Origin: Liolophura sinensis | Taxonomy: Eukaryota > Mollusca > Polyplacophora > Chitonida > Chitonidae | NCBI RefSeq assembly: GCF_032854445.1 | Contig: NC_088304.1 | Coordinates: 6,831,704 to 6,895,703 of the forward strand | Direction: 5' to 3' | DNA: 64,000 nucleotides | Shown here: piece by piece, positions 25,801 to 31,451 of the stretch | How the letters are laid out: each line of letters opens with the position of its first letter | How positions within the stretch are numbered: position 1 is the stretch's first letter | Notes under the pieces: model-generated | The model's input: the letters and a program-made list of their open reading frames with translations, nothing else | The model's database searches: none | Told to the model about the DNA's origin: nothing | Program-made: the position numbers and the translations under genes

Positions 25801-26627
25801 ATTTTGGTATGAAAAAAAGGAGAAATATAACTGTTAGGTAAGCAATTTGTTTCGGAAAAGTAATCGGAATGTATCTATCTTTCAGATATGATAGTTTCAA
25901 AGTCCTGTTGTACTTTAAACTTTAGAAATGGGCAAAAATCAGCATTTTGCCCATTGGCTCCATGGCATTTATGTTATCACCTCCTGCTCCTTGTGAGGAA
26001 CCCTGGTGTTCAAAGCTATATAAATAAGACTCCGTGATAGAATGCAGAGATTTTTCCTCATGTAAACTGGGAGGCTTCTTTGACTAACCACATTATCTCT
26101 TACTAGGATGTCCGTGAAGCCCTCTTGCCCTCTAGATCTACACTCATGTATATCTACTTCTATGTACTGGTAATGCAGAATCAAACAGGTATGTGGCCCT
26201 AATTTTACATGAAGGTCTAACACTATACGATCTGGCTTGTACCACATTGGTATCCTACTCCCGGTATAAAAAAAGAAAAAAAAAAAAAAAAAAAAAGAAC
26301 AGAAACCTTAGCCTAGAAGTGCAATATCTCCACACAGCGTGGCGCCAAATTAAGAATTTAAATTATTCACTGTTTTCATTCATTCACACTGACAGATGAC
26401 TGTCGTTTTGACAGCTCTCTAACCTTTTGAACTCGCCATCACATCAAAATTTGTCACATTACAAATGCAAATTGGCTCACGCTTTAGAATGCTGATGCCA
26501 CCGCTATGCACATTAACAGCGAAAAACAAAACATTTTAACATCAAGAAACAAAGACGCCTTACTGATGCTAAATGTCCGACTGGCTCCATTTCGTATCAG
26601 CAGGGGGCTTTCCATAATCCTCGCCAT
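1741..26627 (-). CDS. TPCN1: Two-pore channel 1 (TPC1), 5' sixteen exons, 3' part off window
   Basis: Two-pore channels are endolysosomal cation channels with two six-helix domains; in animals they respond to PI(3,5)P2 and NAADP signalling. I joined sixteen minus-strand exons by GT..AG sites with all phases consistent, giving about 504 residues against roughly 816 in human TPC1. Seen in order: N-terminal ESPLLI motif, the family block [16 protein letters not shown], helices S1-S6 of domain I with the S4 segment FRVTRALRP, pore segment LLTTANYPDVMMP, an EF-hand-like linker, then S1-S2 of domain II ending at YFTSGWD. Domain II S3-S6 and the C terminus must lie left of position 1. One exon (13248-13379) carries a one-base homopolymer excess. 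The gene is divergent from DRC10. Orthology is by remembered family sequence, not a search. Confidence 0.95.
1885..2086 (-). mobile_element. SINE family A copy, 5'-truncated
   Basis: Reads (on plus) ttttacgccgaactcaagaa, then catccataggttcctggaag and gagctggacttgaactca. This is the reverse complement of the tRNA-headed family defined by the full copy at 45632-45898. The tRNA head is missing. Lies in the intron between TPC1 exons 16 and 15. Confidence 0.85.
2132..2197 (-). CDS. TPCN1: TPC1 exon 15: IIS1-IIS2 loop
   Basis: Acceptor atttccttttcag, donor GTGAGTAT; 66 nt, phase 1 to 1. Encodes [20 protein letters not shown] then C. The loop is variable in the family; exact phase at both ends and the hydrophobic ASIVFLC run into VYGIE of exon 16 support it. 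Confidence 0.88.
2453..2676 (+). mobile_element. SINE family A copy
   Basis: Contains cctctcacc-type sequence, gctcatgctggcttcctctc, cagcaacctgcggatggtca, ttcttgagtacggcgtaaaa and ends in an aataaataaata tail. The tRNA-like head is incomplete. Intronic in TPC1. Confidence 0.88.
2681..2835 (-). mobile_element. Diverged SINE family A copy, inverted next to the previous one
   Basis: catccacagatagctagcag, gctagcatgagctggatc and ggtgagaggctcatgtgtca follow the family A order in reverse complement but with many changes. It sits tail to tail with the plus copy at 2453-2676, making an inverted pair. Confidence 0.6.
3536..3592 (-). CDS. TPCN1: TPC1 exon 14: helix IIS1
   Basis: Acceptor cgacttacag, donor GTATGTG; 57 nt, phase 1 to 1. 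Encodes [18 protein letters not shown], closely matching LVVAVNGVWILVETF of the family. Confidence 0.96.
3928..3972 (-). CDS. TPCN1: TPC1 exon 13: start of helix IIS1
   Basis: Acceptor tctcaatttttcag, donor GTAAGT; 45 nt, phase 1 to 1. Encodes [14 protein letters not shown] with a Tyr codon shared with exon 14. It matches the position and pattern of INILVKSKAFQYFMY in TPC1. Confidence 0.9.
4064..4425 (-). mobile_element. SINE family B, near full length
   Basis: On plus it opens with gtgagtgagtgagtg and ggggtttaacgtcgtactta, passes gactcggcccaggattgacc and ends at a tRNA-like head (ccaaccgtgctatcaggg). It is the reverse complement of the copy at 8061-8420. Intronic in TPC1 between exons 13 and 12. 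Confidence 0.9.
4730..4793 (-). CDS. TPCN1: TPC1 exon 12: linker before domain II
   Basis: Acceptor cattcttag, donor GTAAGTC; 64 nt. Encodes [20 protein letters not shown] and K, then G of a split codon. It is less conserved than its neighbours, but WxxxxRPxxxRIFK and exact phase fit the family's WFDELPRTALLIFK. Confidence 0.88.
5300..6345. repeat. About 105-bp tandem array
   Basis: Units carry atgaatacatggaaagcact, ggggctaattatgaagaagc and gcgcagtagtttgggaggaa. The first part (5300-5540) is diverged; from about 5520 the copies are nearly alike. Units of 103 bp (gacgtgaaatc) and 105 bp (gacatgtgaaatc) alternate. Only the 105-bp type is a multiple of three, which opens a 153-codon frame at 5931-6392 that I regard as a by-product. 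Located in the intron between TPC1 exons 12 and 11. Confidence 0.93.
6428..6580 (-). repeat. Copied 3' end and donor of TPC1 exon 11
   Basis: 6428-6477 repeats the last 40 or so bases of exon 11 plus its donor with one mismatch (cattgg against cactgg). Between them, shorter units of 30-60 bp (ttctagatgttataaaacta, taccaaatta) fill 6478-6580. Each intact copy still has an accaaattacct-type donor context on the minus strand. Confidence 0.85.
6582..6691 (-). CDS. TPCN1: TPC1 exon 11: linker, EF-hand-like 2
   Basis: Acceptor acctttgccag, donor GTAATTTG; 110 nt. Encodes [20 protein letters not shown], then [15 protein letters not shown], aligning with RERYLTFKALN and FYDIYEV of the family. Its 3' end plus donor is copied about 150 bases downstream in the transcript (6428-6477). 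Confidence 0.96.
7199..7259 (-). CDS. TPCN1: TPC1 exon 10: linker, EF-hand-like 1
   Basis: Acceptor cttgtttcag, donor GTAAGTAAC; 61 nt, phase 0 to 1. Encodes [20 protein letters not shown], aligning with the family's ISYRQFEGLMRFYKPRMS. The acceptor and first 20 or so bases of this exon are repeated four more times upstream in the transcript at 52-53 bp spacing (7293-7480); only this copy carries the whole exon. Confidence 0.93.
7241..7530 (-). repeat. 52-bp array carrying the TPC1 exon 10 splice acceptor
   Basis: tcatactgattcttgaacac followed by tgaaacaagac starts at 7241, 7293, 7345, 7397 and 7450, with a decayed unit near 7505. On the minus strand every unit holds cttgtttcag and the first bases of exon 10. 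The copy at 7241 continues into the exon; the others run into acatgta-rich spacer. Confidence 0.95.
8061..8422 (+). mobile_element. SINE family B, full length with short target duplication
   Basis: Starts ccggcccggatagcacagtt, an A-box-like tRNA head with ggtagagcg, then gatcaatcc in the B-box place. The body includes gaggaagttgtaacttcctc and the conserved 3' block catatgactgaaaaattgtt with gtacgacgttaaacccc, then a cactcactcactcag tail. caagtatg flanks both ends (8052 and 8427), the expected target-site duplication. Confidence 0.92.
8456..8625 (-). mobile_element. SINE family C, tRNA-headed
   Basis: Minus strand reads gtggtctagatggttgac (A-box-like), then gctggttcgaaacccgc (B box), followed by a body ending in aatgataatactgttact. 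The head looks like a type-2 or extended tRNA head. Intronic in TPC1 between exons 10 and 9. Confidence 0.75.
8757..8900. repeat. Inverted repeat made of two family C tails
   Basis: taacagtattatcgttatta at 8766 and ccaataacgataatactgtt near 8869 are near-perfect inverse copies, with ctgaatatagca and gctagattcag as matching inner parts. The two arms of about 60 bp meet near 8830. It looks like a foldback element built from the tail of the SINE at 8456-8625. Confidence 0.8.
9243..9359 (-). CDS. TPCN1: TPC1 exon 9: end of IS6 and gating linker
   Basis: Acceptor ttcacttttag, donor GTGAGG; 117 nt, 39 codons. Encodes [20 protein letters not shown] then [19 protein letters not shown], matching LLAVVFDTFNDIEKRKFKSL of the family. 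This begins the cytosolic linker between the two channel domains. Confidence 0.97.
9665..9852 (-). mobile_element. Diverged SINE family A copy
   Basis: tttatctgattggtgttttg, cacgaccatcaatcggttgc, and ctcgacttgaactcacagtg keep the family A order in reverse complement. The tRNA head is lost. Lies between TPC1 exons 9 and 8. Confidence 0.75.
10005..10104 (-). CDS. TPCN1: TPC1 exon 8: filter I and start of IS6
   Basis: Acceptor acattgtag, donor GTAAGACG; 100 nt. Encodes [19 protein letters not shown] then [14 protein letters not shown]. The filter-following PDVMMP and the IS6 start match the family closely. Confidence 0.97.
10512..10732 (-). mobile_element. SINE family A copy
   Basis: gctgtactcaagaatattca, ggtcagcattatggtgggtg, agcccgggagaaacctgc and gaggaagccagcatgacc mark a family A copy in reverse complement, lacking the tRNA head. 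Intronic between TPC1 exons 8 and 7. Confidence 0.88.
10822..10910. repeat. About 18-bp short tandem repeat
   Basis: Five or so imperfect copies of gggatgagacaaacaa just downstream, in the transcript, of TPC1 exon 7. Confidence 0.7.
10933..10991 (-). CDS. TPCN1: TPC1 exon 7: first pore helix
   Basis: Acceptor ttttttgtag, donor GTAAGT; 59 nt. Encodes [19 protein letters not shown] and splits the following Asn codon with exon 8. FVLLTTAN is the pore helix and start of the domain I selectivity filter. Confidence 0.97.
12010..12044 (-). CDS. TPCN1: TPC1 exon 6, a 35-nt microexon
   Basis: Acceptor ctttgtttcag, donor GTGAGC. Encodes [11 protein letters not shown], equivalent to the family's GFYLFSP turret before the first pore. 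Starts in phase 1 and ends in phase 0, joining neatly to exon 7, which opens with YFST. Confidence 0.95.
12398..12486 (-). CDS. TPCN1: TPC1 exon 5: helix IS5
   Basis: Acceptor ctgctgtttcag, donor GTAAGTCG; 89 nt. Encodes [16 protein letters not shown] then [13 protein letters not shown], matching the family's RQIFQSLPP and IS5 helix. The in-frame join needs the corrected phase from exon 4, which supports that reading. Confidence 0.97.
13248..13379 (-). CDS. TPCN1: TPC1 exon 4: IS3-IS4 voltage sensor, one-base frame problem
   Basis: Acceptor taattttgcag, donor GTAAGG. Encodes IS3 ([14 protein letters not shown]) and S4 ([12 protein letters not shown]). After PLF the printed frame departs from the family. 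With five T in place of the six T at about 13281-13286 (read on the minus strand), the frame gives [12 protein letters not shown], as the family expects, and the phase then fits exon 5. The exon is therefore 132 nt as printed and 131 nt as expected. Consensus error, allele or true lesion cannot be told apart here. Confidence 0.93.
13565..14001 (+). mobile_element. Internally deleted mariner/IS630-type element
   Basis: Terminal inverted repeats of about 40 bp begin cagggtggggcaaaagtctg and are mirrored at the right end (tctagactttggttccaccctg in two parts), flanked by TA on both sides. Inside, a decayed frame reads [16 protein letters not shown], then [10 protein letters not shown] and later [19 protein letters not shown], the C-terminal catalytic region and tail typical of mariner-like transposases. 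The N-terminal two thirds are gone and stops interrupt the rest, so the copy is dead. It lies in the intron between TPC1 exons 4 and 3. Confidence 0.88.
14128..14265 (+). mobile_element. Degenerate SINE family C copy
   Basis: taggctgaatggtttag, gtgcctgactctgaagtcat and gtaaataacaataacactg follow the order of the family C element at 8456-8625 but with many changes. Weak call. Confidence 0.45.
14663..14795 (-). other. Possible coding segment in TPC1 intron 3
   Basis: The minus strand reads [17 protein letters not shown] then [18 protein letters not shown] before a GTGAGA donor-like site. The composition looks protein-like, but I see no homology and the TPC1 frame joins exons 3 and 4 directly without it. 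It could be a cryptic or alternative exon or chance. Confidence 0.2.
15456..15803 (+). CDS. Hypothetical small basic coiled-coil ORF nested antisense in TPC1 intron
   Basis: 115 codons from ATG (context acaacATGc) to TGA. The product starts [18 protein letters not shown], then [20 protein letters not shown] and [11 protein letters not shown], a charged, probably coiled-coil stretch, and ends DMLTQNV. Codons include many CG-rich forms (cgt, cga, gcg) unlike the AT-rich surroundings, which hints at real coding. The frame is open about 27 bases further upstream without an ATG. I recognise no family. It could be a retrocopy, a domesticated element fragment, an exon of a nested gene or chance. Confidence 0.35.
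   Translation: MHTKKHQQQARAKKEKCHKNMVSELEKVEERFSKACERIATIDTTLDNLECRLREESRFVYDNRACSKLRMKIDIATAIRAMYFEYALTKGDEVTGLRCRLYGQEAICDMLTQNV
16990..17180. repeat. Short degenerate tandem repeat (atgatcaaatggctaaaac)
   Basis: Seven or so imperfect units of about 20-22 bp built on tgatcaaatggctaaaa, running directly into the left arm of the palindrome at 17181. Confidence 0.8.
17181..17352. repeat. 172-bp palindrome with 74-bp arms
   Basis: Arms 17181-17254 and 17279-17352 are inverse copies with five mismatches in 74 (about 93 percent), around a 24-base loop. The core is gggagctgtccactgtttga. Such an arm length folds into a stable hairpin in RNA or a cruciform in DNA. It lies within the intron between TPC1 exons 4 and 3 and may be a foldback-type mobile element. 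Confidence 0.95.
18436..18549 (-). CDS. TPCN1: TPC1 exon 3: helix IS2
   Basis: Acceptor cactttcag, donor GTATGCC; 114 nt, 38 codons, phase 0 at both ends. Encodes [23 protein letters not shown] and RHRRTMLK, matching the IS2 helix and the RHKRT-type basic loop of TPC1. A truncated copy of this exon lies about 50 bases upstream in the transcript (18601-18667). Confidence 0.97.
18601..18667 (-). pseudogene. TPCN1: Truncated duplicate of TPC1 exon 3
   Basis: Keeps an acceptor (actttccag) and 67 bases homologous to exon 3, reading [20 protein letters not shown] then LK against [20 protein letters not shown] and LK in the real exon. Homology stops after CTCAAG; the WLGW...RTMLK part and the donor are lost. 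Many of the substitutions change residues conservatively, which is odd for plain decay. Using it would not give a full IS2 loop unless a new donor exists. Confidence 0.85.
19060..19385 (-). CDS. TPCN1: TPC1 exon 2: N-terminal domain and helix IS1
   Basis: Acceptor tttgtttcgacag, donor GTGAGTATG. Encodes residues 22-130. It contains the strongly conserved [18 protein letters not shown] block just before the membrane and helix IS1 ([20 protein letters not shown]), then the [11 protein letters not shown] turn. Starts in phase 1 and ends in phase 0. Confidence 0.97.
20733..21312. mobile_element. 580-bp element with 14-20 bp terminal inverted repeats
   Basis: Left end aaaggagaagaaaacttaaa at 20733 is mirrored at the right end (tttaaattttcttctccttt, ending 21312). 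The interior has a GC-richer block (20860-21190) unlike the intron around it and no clear transposase. Probably a nonautonomous DNA transposon in TPC1 intron 1; no certain target duplication. Confidence 0.5.
22437..22760. repeat. Tandem repeat, agtaaatgatcccaaat units
   Basis: Six copies of cagtaaatgatcccaaat at 44-60 bp spacing, with alternating short (tactccatatg) and long (ttatacatgtatgtttg) spacers giving a higher-order period near 101-103 bp. In TPC1 intron 1. Confidence 0.88.
26564..26627 (-). CDS. TPCN1: TPC1 exon 1 (coding part)
   Basis: Begins ATGGCGAGG in a strong start context (AAAAATGG) and encodes [14 protein letters not shown] followed by RTFSI, with donor GTAAGG. It ends in phase 1, which fits exon 2 exactly (A|AT makes Asn). 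Residues 6-11, ESPLLI, match the acidic dileucine pattern [D/E]xxxL[L/I] that targets two-pore channels to endolysosomes. The frame stays open upstream to an ATG at 26750, so a longer N terminus is possible, but the downstream ATG has the better context. No homology is visible in this exon; the call rests on phase, donor, motif and position. Confidence 0.7.
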
Positions 26628-27073
26628 TTTTGGGGTTGTTGTTGTTTTTGTAAAACAGCGCCGCCTACTGGACTCGACGAATATTAAAGAAGTCCCTAGC
26701 ATGGCGACATGGCGAAGTAATTCGTAGACAACAAAGTGCAATAATATCAAAGTATTTGCAATATTTTAGAATTATAATAGTGACTAACTTACATGAGCAA
26801 TAAAATGAAGCTTGCTGATTATCTAATTCAAATAATATTACGGGGAAACATCCAACTCGCTTAAGAATTATTTGTTGTCAAGGCGTACTTGTTGATGATA
26901 AACAGAGTAAGTTGGTCCGAATATTGAAAGGATGGAAGTGCAGAACTGTCAAAGTTAACACTGCGAGAGGAACTTTAAATAAGACCTCGGGTTAGCTTGC
27001 GAAACTCCATGATTCCTTGGTGAAATAGATATTTAACCGCCCAGCCGGAGGGCTTGACTTTTAAGTTGCGAAA
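26628..27073. promoter_or_regulatory. Shared bidirectional promoter of TPC1 and DRC10
   Basis: 446 bases separate the two start codons of the divergent genes. Both 5' leaders must start within it or overlap. No convincing TATA box faces either gene at a fixed distance, and I see no clear RFX X-box, which a cilia gene might carry. The stretch near DRC10 (27030-27073) is GC-richer. The divergent layout, short spacing and the same arrangement in human support a shared promoter. Confidence 0.7.
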
Positions 27074-27949
27074 ATGGCGTCAACAGTAACAAGAACTTTA
27101 CCACCGCTGTCGGCCGGTCGACAGATGGAGACTATGCATGTGCGTCCAAATATGGCGAACAGAGGCCAAGGTAATGTGTTGTCACTGCAGAATAGCAAGG
27201 CTAATAACAGGCTACGTTTAGATCCTGCCCGTGCTCTGGAGCCAGCTAGGAAAAAAATAGCAACACTTGAAGCTCAGCGTGTGATGACCGTTTTTGACGA
27301 GACAATAAAGCGTTCGGAAATTATAACACTGATGCCCTTTGTACTGGAGAACTTGTCAAGGTTTAATGTGGTTTTTGGGTCCGAGTTGGTGGAAGCCCTT
27401 GAGCAGCATGGATCCATCAAGAACAGCTATGAGGAGATCAGAAATCAGCTAGAAAAGATCCGACGAAGACGTGAAAAAAGTTCAGACTCATTGCACTCAA
27501 ATCTTAGCCAAGCTGACCAGGGTGAAGGGCATGATGTTGAAGATGGTGAAAGTACGGGAGAAAAGTCACGACCAACAAGTCAGTACAGCCAGCATTCCGT
27601 ATCAGCTTCGGAAAGTCAAATGGATAATGTTATGAGAAATTTGAGTTTTGTTGCGCAGCAATTGAGCACATCAACCAAAAATGTGCTGAGGCTATTCTCA
27701 GTCAATCCTGCTGCGATGAGTGCGGTGCGAGCAGAGGTGGGAGAAAGAGCTAGAGAGTGCCAGTCATTTATCACAGCTCTGGAGGAGCTCAAGGAAGTCC
27801 TGTTGGTCAAATTGTTGACCACTCCAGTCGAAGAGAAGGAAAAGTTTGATTATCTCCATGAGATTTCTCTCAGGGAACAACAAAATGCAGCTCATATCGT
27901 AAAGCTAGAGGCTGAAGTGAAGGGGGCACAGGACGACCGGGATGAGGAG
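27074..27949 (+). CDS. DRC10: DRC10 exon 1
   Basis: Starts gcgaaaATGGCG, a good start context, and codes 292 residues ending DDRDEE before donor GTATTA. Contains the conserved N-terminal half of DRC10 and the low-complexity acidic/serine linker. An in-frame stop follows 6 bases past the donor. Confidence 0.95.
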
Positions 27950-28585
27950 GTATTATAATCACATCACATAGTCTACACATCTTCAGTGATATGTAGACTA
28001 TATATTTTTTTTTTTTTAAGTCAGTATGACATATGAGGTGTGAGTTACAATCCACCTGTAGACAAGGAATTTGTAGATCATGTAGCCATTTGTATAGTCT
28101 TCCATTCATAGCATGAAGAACACCTCTCTCCTCCCATCAGTGGTGGTGGGTGTTTACATGTGTTTCACATGTGAGAAAGCTTGTCAGTAACTTACCTGTT
28201 ACTGTCTGTAGATTACCCTTGGCTCTTCAGTTTCCTCCACCCATAAAATTGACAGTCTTCGTATAAGTGAAAAATTCAGCAATAAAATATATAAATACCG
28301 TAATTCTTCCACCTTTTCACATGTTTGCCAAGTGTTGATTCAAGCATCTTCGGAAGGTATTTCTGAAGGCATTACTCTGAGTTTACTGATATTTGTCTCC
28401 AAAATCAAATTAAAAATTTGCATAAATTGCTCTGAAAGTTGCTCTTTCATATGCGAAAGGTTGAGAAATTTGTATAAACAAATATACTTATACCATACTT
28501 TTAATGTCATGCATATTTATCCCAGCATGGACAATGTCTTCTTGACATCAGAAAAATCCCACTTTTATACCTATACATATACATG

Positions 28586-28641
<56 letters not shown>

Positions 28642-31089
28642 GTATATATATATATATATATGTATATATACCCTAAATGACCATAAATTTCGTCCAGGAC
28701 AAACTAAGCCATTTTTCCTGATTCTGAGTGTTCCATTGATTTTAGAACTTTAGATGTTTTGAGATTTACAATGGCAAGTTTCAGCACCAAAAATAATAGT
28801 TTGTGACATTTATTTGCCTCTAAAAAACGCTTTTGTGAGCAAACTTTGAAGTCAGTAAGGGTATATATGTGTATATTTGGATAAGTGCCCTCATCACTTA
28901 GTGCCCATATTACTAAGCCATCATAAATGTAATTTGAGCTTTGAGTAAGGTTAGGGTTAGGGTAAGGTTGATGTATAATGCCATCTGCTGATATAGTGAA
29001 GACCTCGACATATATACATGCACACCTCAGAGTTAAGTTTCTTCAGCTTAGCTAAGTGAATGGTTAGTAAAACATTTCACAGTTTTGGCAGAAACAGGTG
29101 AATTGGTCCACTGATAAAGTGGAAAATGTGTTCTTTATACAGGGTGTCCCAGAAGTCGCGCACCATCTAGGTTGAGGTTGAATGCTTGAGGTACAGAGTG
29201 TGTTGCCCCATCTCTTCCAAGAGATAATTAACTCTGGAAGAGAGAAAAAAATTTAAATCAGTATTAAATATGAAACACAGAAAAAAAATGAAAATCTGGA
29301 TATATACATGACTTCTGGGACCATGTGTACAATGAGCATCAATGTCTAACTGTGACTACTTTAAGAATATATCCTTCCATATAAATATTCTTTATATATA
29401 AATTTATTTGACTGTTATTTTGACTTGTTTAAAGGATTGCTCAGAAATGCTTATAGAGCATACCATCAGACTGGGAAGCCTGTGTGGATGGGCCAGTGGT
29501 ATCTCCTCAGAGTTTTCTGCTGATGTTACTTGTGATGAATTAGATTGGTCTAAAGATTAAATATTTATACTTAAGATAACCTTATATATATGTGTCTATA
29601 TATATATATATATATTTTTTTTTCTTGCCTGTCAGATAAGGAAGAAGAATGACGTGATCAGAAGGTTGCAGGCAGAACTGCATCAGATTGAGAAGTTCTC
29701 AGAGGAACACATTAGAAGAGTGAAGTCTGAGGCCGAGAAGCAGGAATCTGCTGACATCAAAAACAGTGAGGGCAGGACACAGAAGCTTTCTCAGGAGGCG
29801 AGTCAGCTGAAAACACAGCTGCAAAACCTCATCCAGGAGCACAGAGAGCAGGAACAGCAGTTGAGGAAGGTAAACACACTTGAAGAGTCCATTTTGTCTC
29901 AAGTACCTCTACATGTATTTTGAGGGATAAATACCATCAGTGTGGACGTGTTCAAATTGTGCAGCAGCACTGAGTTTGTATTGTCCACAACCATTGTCAA
30001 CAACTTAAGTAACTTTACCTTAAGAGTTTAAATTTAAGTTTAAATTTAATTTTTTTTACAACTTTCAATCCCTGTTGGAATGTTGTTGTATGTAAGGGTT
30101 TCAAATGCATGTGTATTATAATTATGTGAGAACAGTTAAAAAAATTATTAATGAAGTATTTAAGAATTTAAATTATTTTGATAACATTTTAGTATGAAAA
30201 CCATTTCTCATGATGTCTGATTACAGAAAAAATTCAAGATTGAAACTGAAGTTGAAAACTGGATCCAGAAATATGACAGTGATATGGGGGAACGACAGGT
30301 ATGTGGTAACATAATGTATTGTATATGTAATAGTGCTGTAGATCTGAAATATATGTCACTGCAATTAGTTGAATTGAAACAATGCCAGTGGACTTGTGCC
30401 AAAAGAACCTGTGAGTTTTTAAAATTTTTTTGCAAAGAAAGGATAGGATCATAGTGTAATATGATATTTGTATTTACTAATTGCTCATATTTTTGCCTTT
30501 CAGAAAATATCAATCATCACACCTGTTTAAATGATTCTAAAGTTTGAAAAATTTAAAATGCAACCCACTTTATAAATTTATGGAACTTCACTACTGGTTT
30601 TGAATGGTAACCCTGTCATGATGAGGCTGACATTTTGTGAAAGGTAACTATTTTGGCTGTTCTGAAATAATAGAAAAGATTCAGTTGGATTTGCGATGAT
30701 TGATATCTTGCCCAAAATTGCAGGTATGGCCTCTTTAACTTTTATGGTAATATGATGTTTTTTCTGTGACTTGTATTATACTAAATGGCGGGTTTTGATT
30801 TTGTATGTTTTCCCTATCAAAGGACGAATATGAGGAGATTGATGCTGTATACACTGAGGAAAAGAAACAGCTTCATGAACTTGAGGAACGATTTACCACA
30901 CTGGAGGCAGAGTACCTGCAGATCATGGAGGAGCGTCGTGTTGCGCGAGAACGACGCGAAGCAGCCGAGAGAGAAATGGCTCTGATGATAAAATCTGCCA
31001 CAACCATTCAGGCATTCTGGAGATCCTACAAGGTCAGGAAAGCCCTCAAGGCCCGCAAGAAGAAAGGCGGTGGCAAAAAGAAGAAGTAG
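27074..31089 (+). CDS. DRC10: Dynein regulatory complex subunit 10 (IQ domain-containing protein D)
   Basis: DRC10 is part of the nexin-dynein regulatory complex that links outer doublets and tunes dynein in motile cilia and flagella. Four exons with GT..AG sites and phase 0 junctions give a 482-residue protein, near the 449 of human IQCD. Seen: an N-terminal region with LRLDPARALEPARKKIATLE and ETIKRSEIITLMPFVLENLS, a Ser/Glu-rich linker (about 140-185), long coiled coils (about 190-450), one C-terminal IQ motif TIQAFWRSYKVRKALK (about 458-473) and a Lys/Gly-rich tail. Complete and undamaged. Divergent from TPC1. Confidence 0.95.
28585..28670. repeat. (TA)n microsatellite in DRC10 intron 1
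   Basis: About 85 bases of nearly pure TA, interrupted once by taatatgta. A second, shorter TA tract is at 29598-29614 just before exon 2. Confidence 0.97.
29140..29326. mobile_element. Short CAGGGTGTCCC-ended element (MITE-like)
   Basis: Left end cagggtgtcccagaagtcgc after TA; right end tgacttctgggaccatgtgt, an imperfect inverse. About 187 bp with no coding, in DRC10 intron 1. Mariner-type ends are common with CAGGGTG; family not certain. Confidence 0.5.
29636..29869 (+). CDS. DRC10: DRC10 exon 2
   Basis: Acceptor ttcttgcctgtcag, donor GTAAAC; 78 codons, phase 0. All coiled coil: IRKKNDVIRRLQAELHQIEK to EHREQEQQLRK. Confidence 0.96.
30227..30298 (+). CDS. DRC10: DRC10 exon 3
   Basis: Acceptor tgtctgattacag, donor GTATGTG; 24 codons, phase 0, KKFKIETEVENWIQKYDSDM then GERQ. 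The ENWIQKYD block is typical of DRC10. Confidence 0.95.
30823..31089 (+). CDS. DRC10: DRC10 exon 4 with IQ motif and stop
   Basis: Acceptor ttccctatcaaag; 88 codons and TAG. DEYEEIDAVYTEEKKQLHEL continues the coiled coil, then the calmodulin-type IQ motif and KKKGGGKKKK end. Confidence 0.96.
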   Translation, partial: DEYEEIDAVYTEEKKQLHELEERFTTLEAEYLQIMEERRVARERREAAEREMALMIKSATTIQAFWRSYKVRKALKARKKKGGGKKKK

Positions 31090-31445
31090 GAAGTAATGCG
31101 AATTTTGTACATCATAGTTGTGAATAGCTGGGCTGATCAAAACAGTCAAGTGTGACATCAAGCCTAATTTTTCATATGGTTTGTGTAGAACTTGTGCAAA
31201 CATGAAACAAAATCTTGGCCTTGTATATAACTCATTTGAAGATGTAAATTTTCAACAAGGTGATTTTGTTGCAGTTTAAGTCAAATCATGTAGCATGTGG
31301 CTTTCAAGACAACCTGACATTAAGAACTATCACAAGTTCAAGTGTACATACAAATATAGCTTGCATTCGAAATTGGTACCATATATTTTCAATATGAACT
31401 GTAATAGAATTGATTTTCCGAAAGGCTCTGTATAACTTGGGGTGG

Positions 31446-31451
31446 AATAAA
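31446..31451 (+). promoter_or_regulatory. DRC10: Candidate DRC10 polyadenylation signal
   Basis: AATAAA 357 bases after the stop codon, the first canonical hexamer I see downstream. Transcript data would be needed to place the true 3' end. Confidence 0.4.

Larger units (their letters stand above)
19386..26563 (-). other. TPC1 intron 1, no gene recognised
   Basis: 7.2 kb without convincing coding sequence. It holds the 580-bp element (20733-21312), the tandem repeat at 22437-22760, a G-rich run (24043-24067), many poly-A or poly-T runs and a 23-base A run near 26275. No conserved exon phase requires another TPC1 exon here. Confidence 0.6.

Noticed and set aside
26506-26727. 73-codon plus-strand frame opposite TPC1 exon 1
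   Set aside because: Antisense shadow of the exon 1 region; no splice logic or homology.
28332-28676. 114-codon frame ending in IYIYIY
   Set aside because: Its second half is the (TA)n microsatellite; no other support.
28945-28970. Interstitial telomere repeat (ttagggttaggg)
   Set aside because: Only about two units; too short to mean anything.
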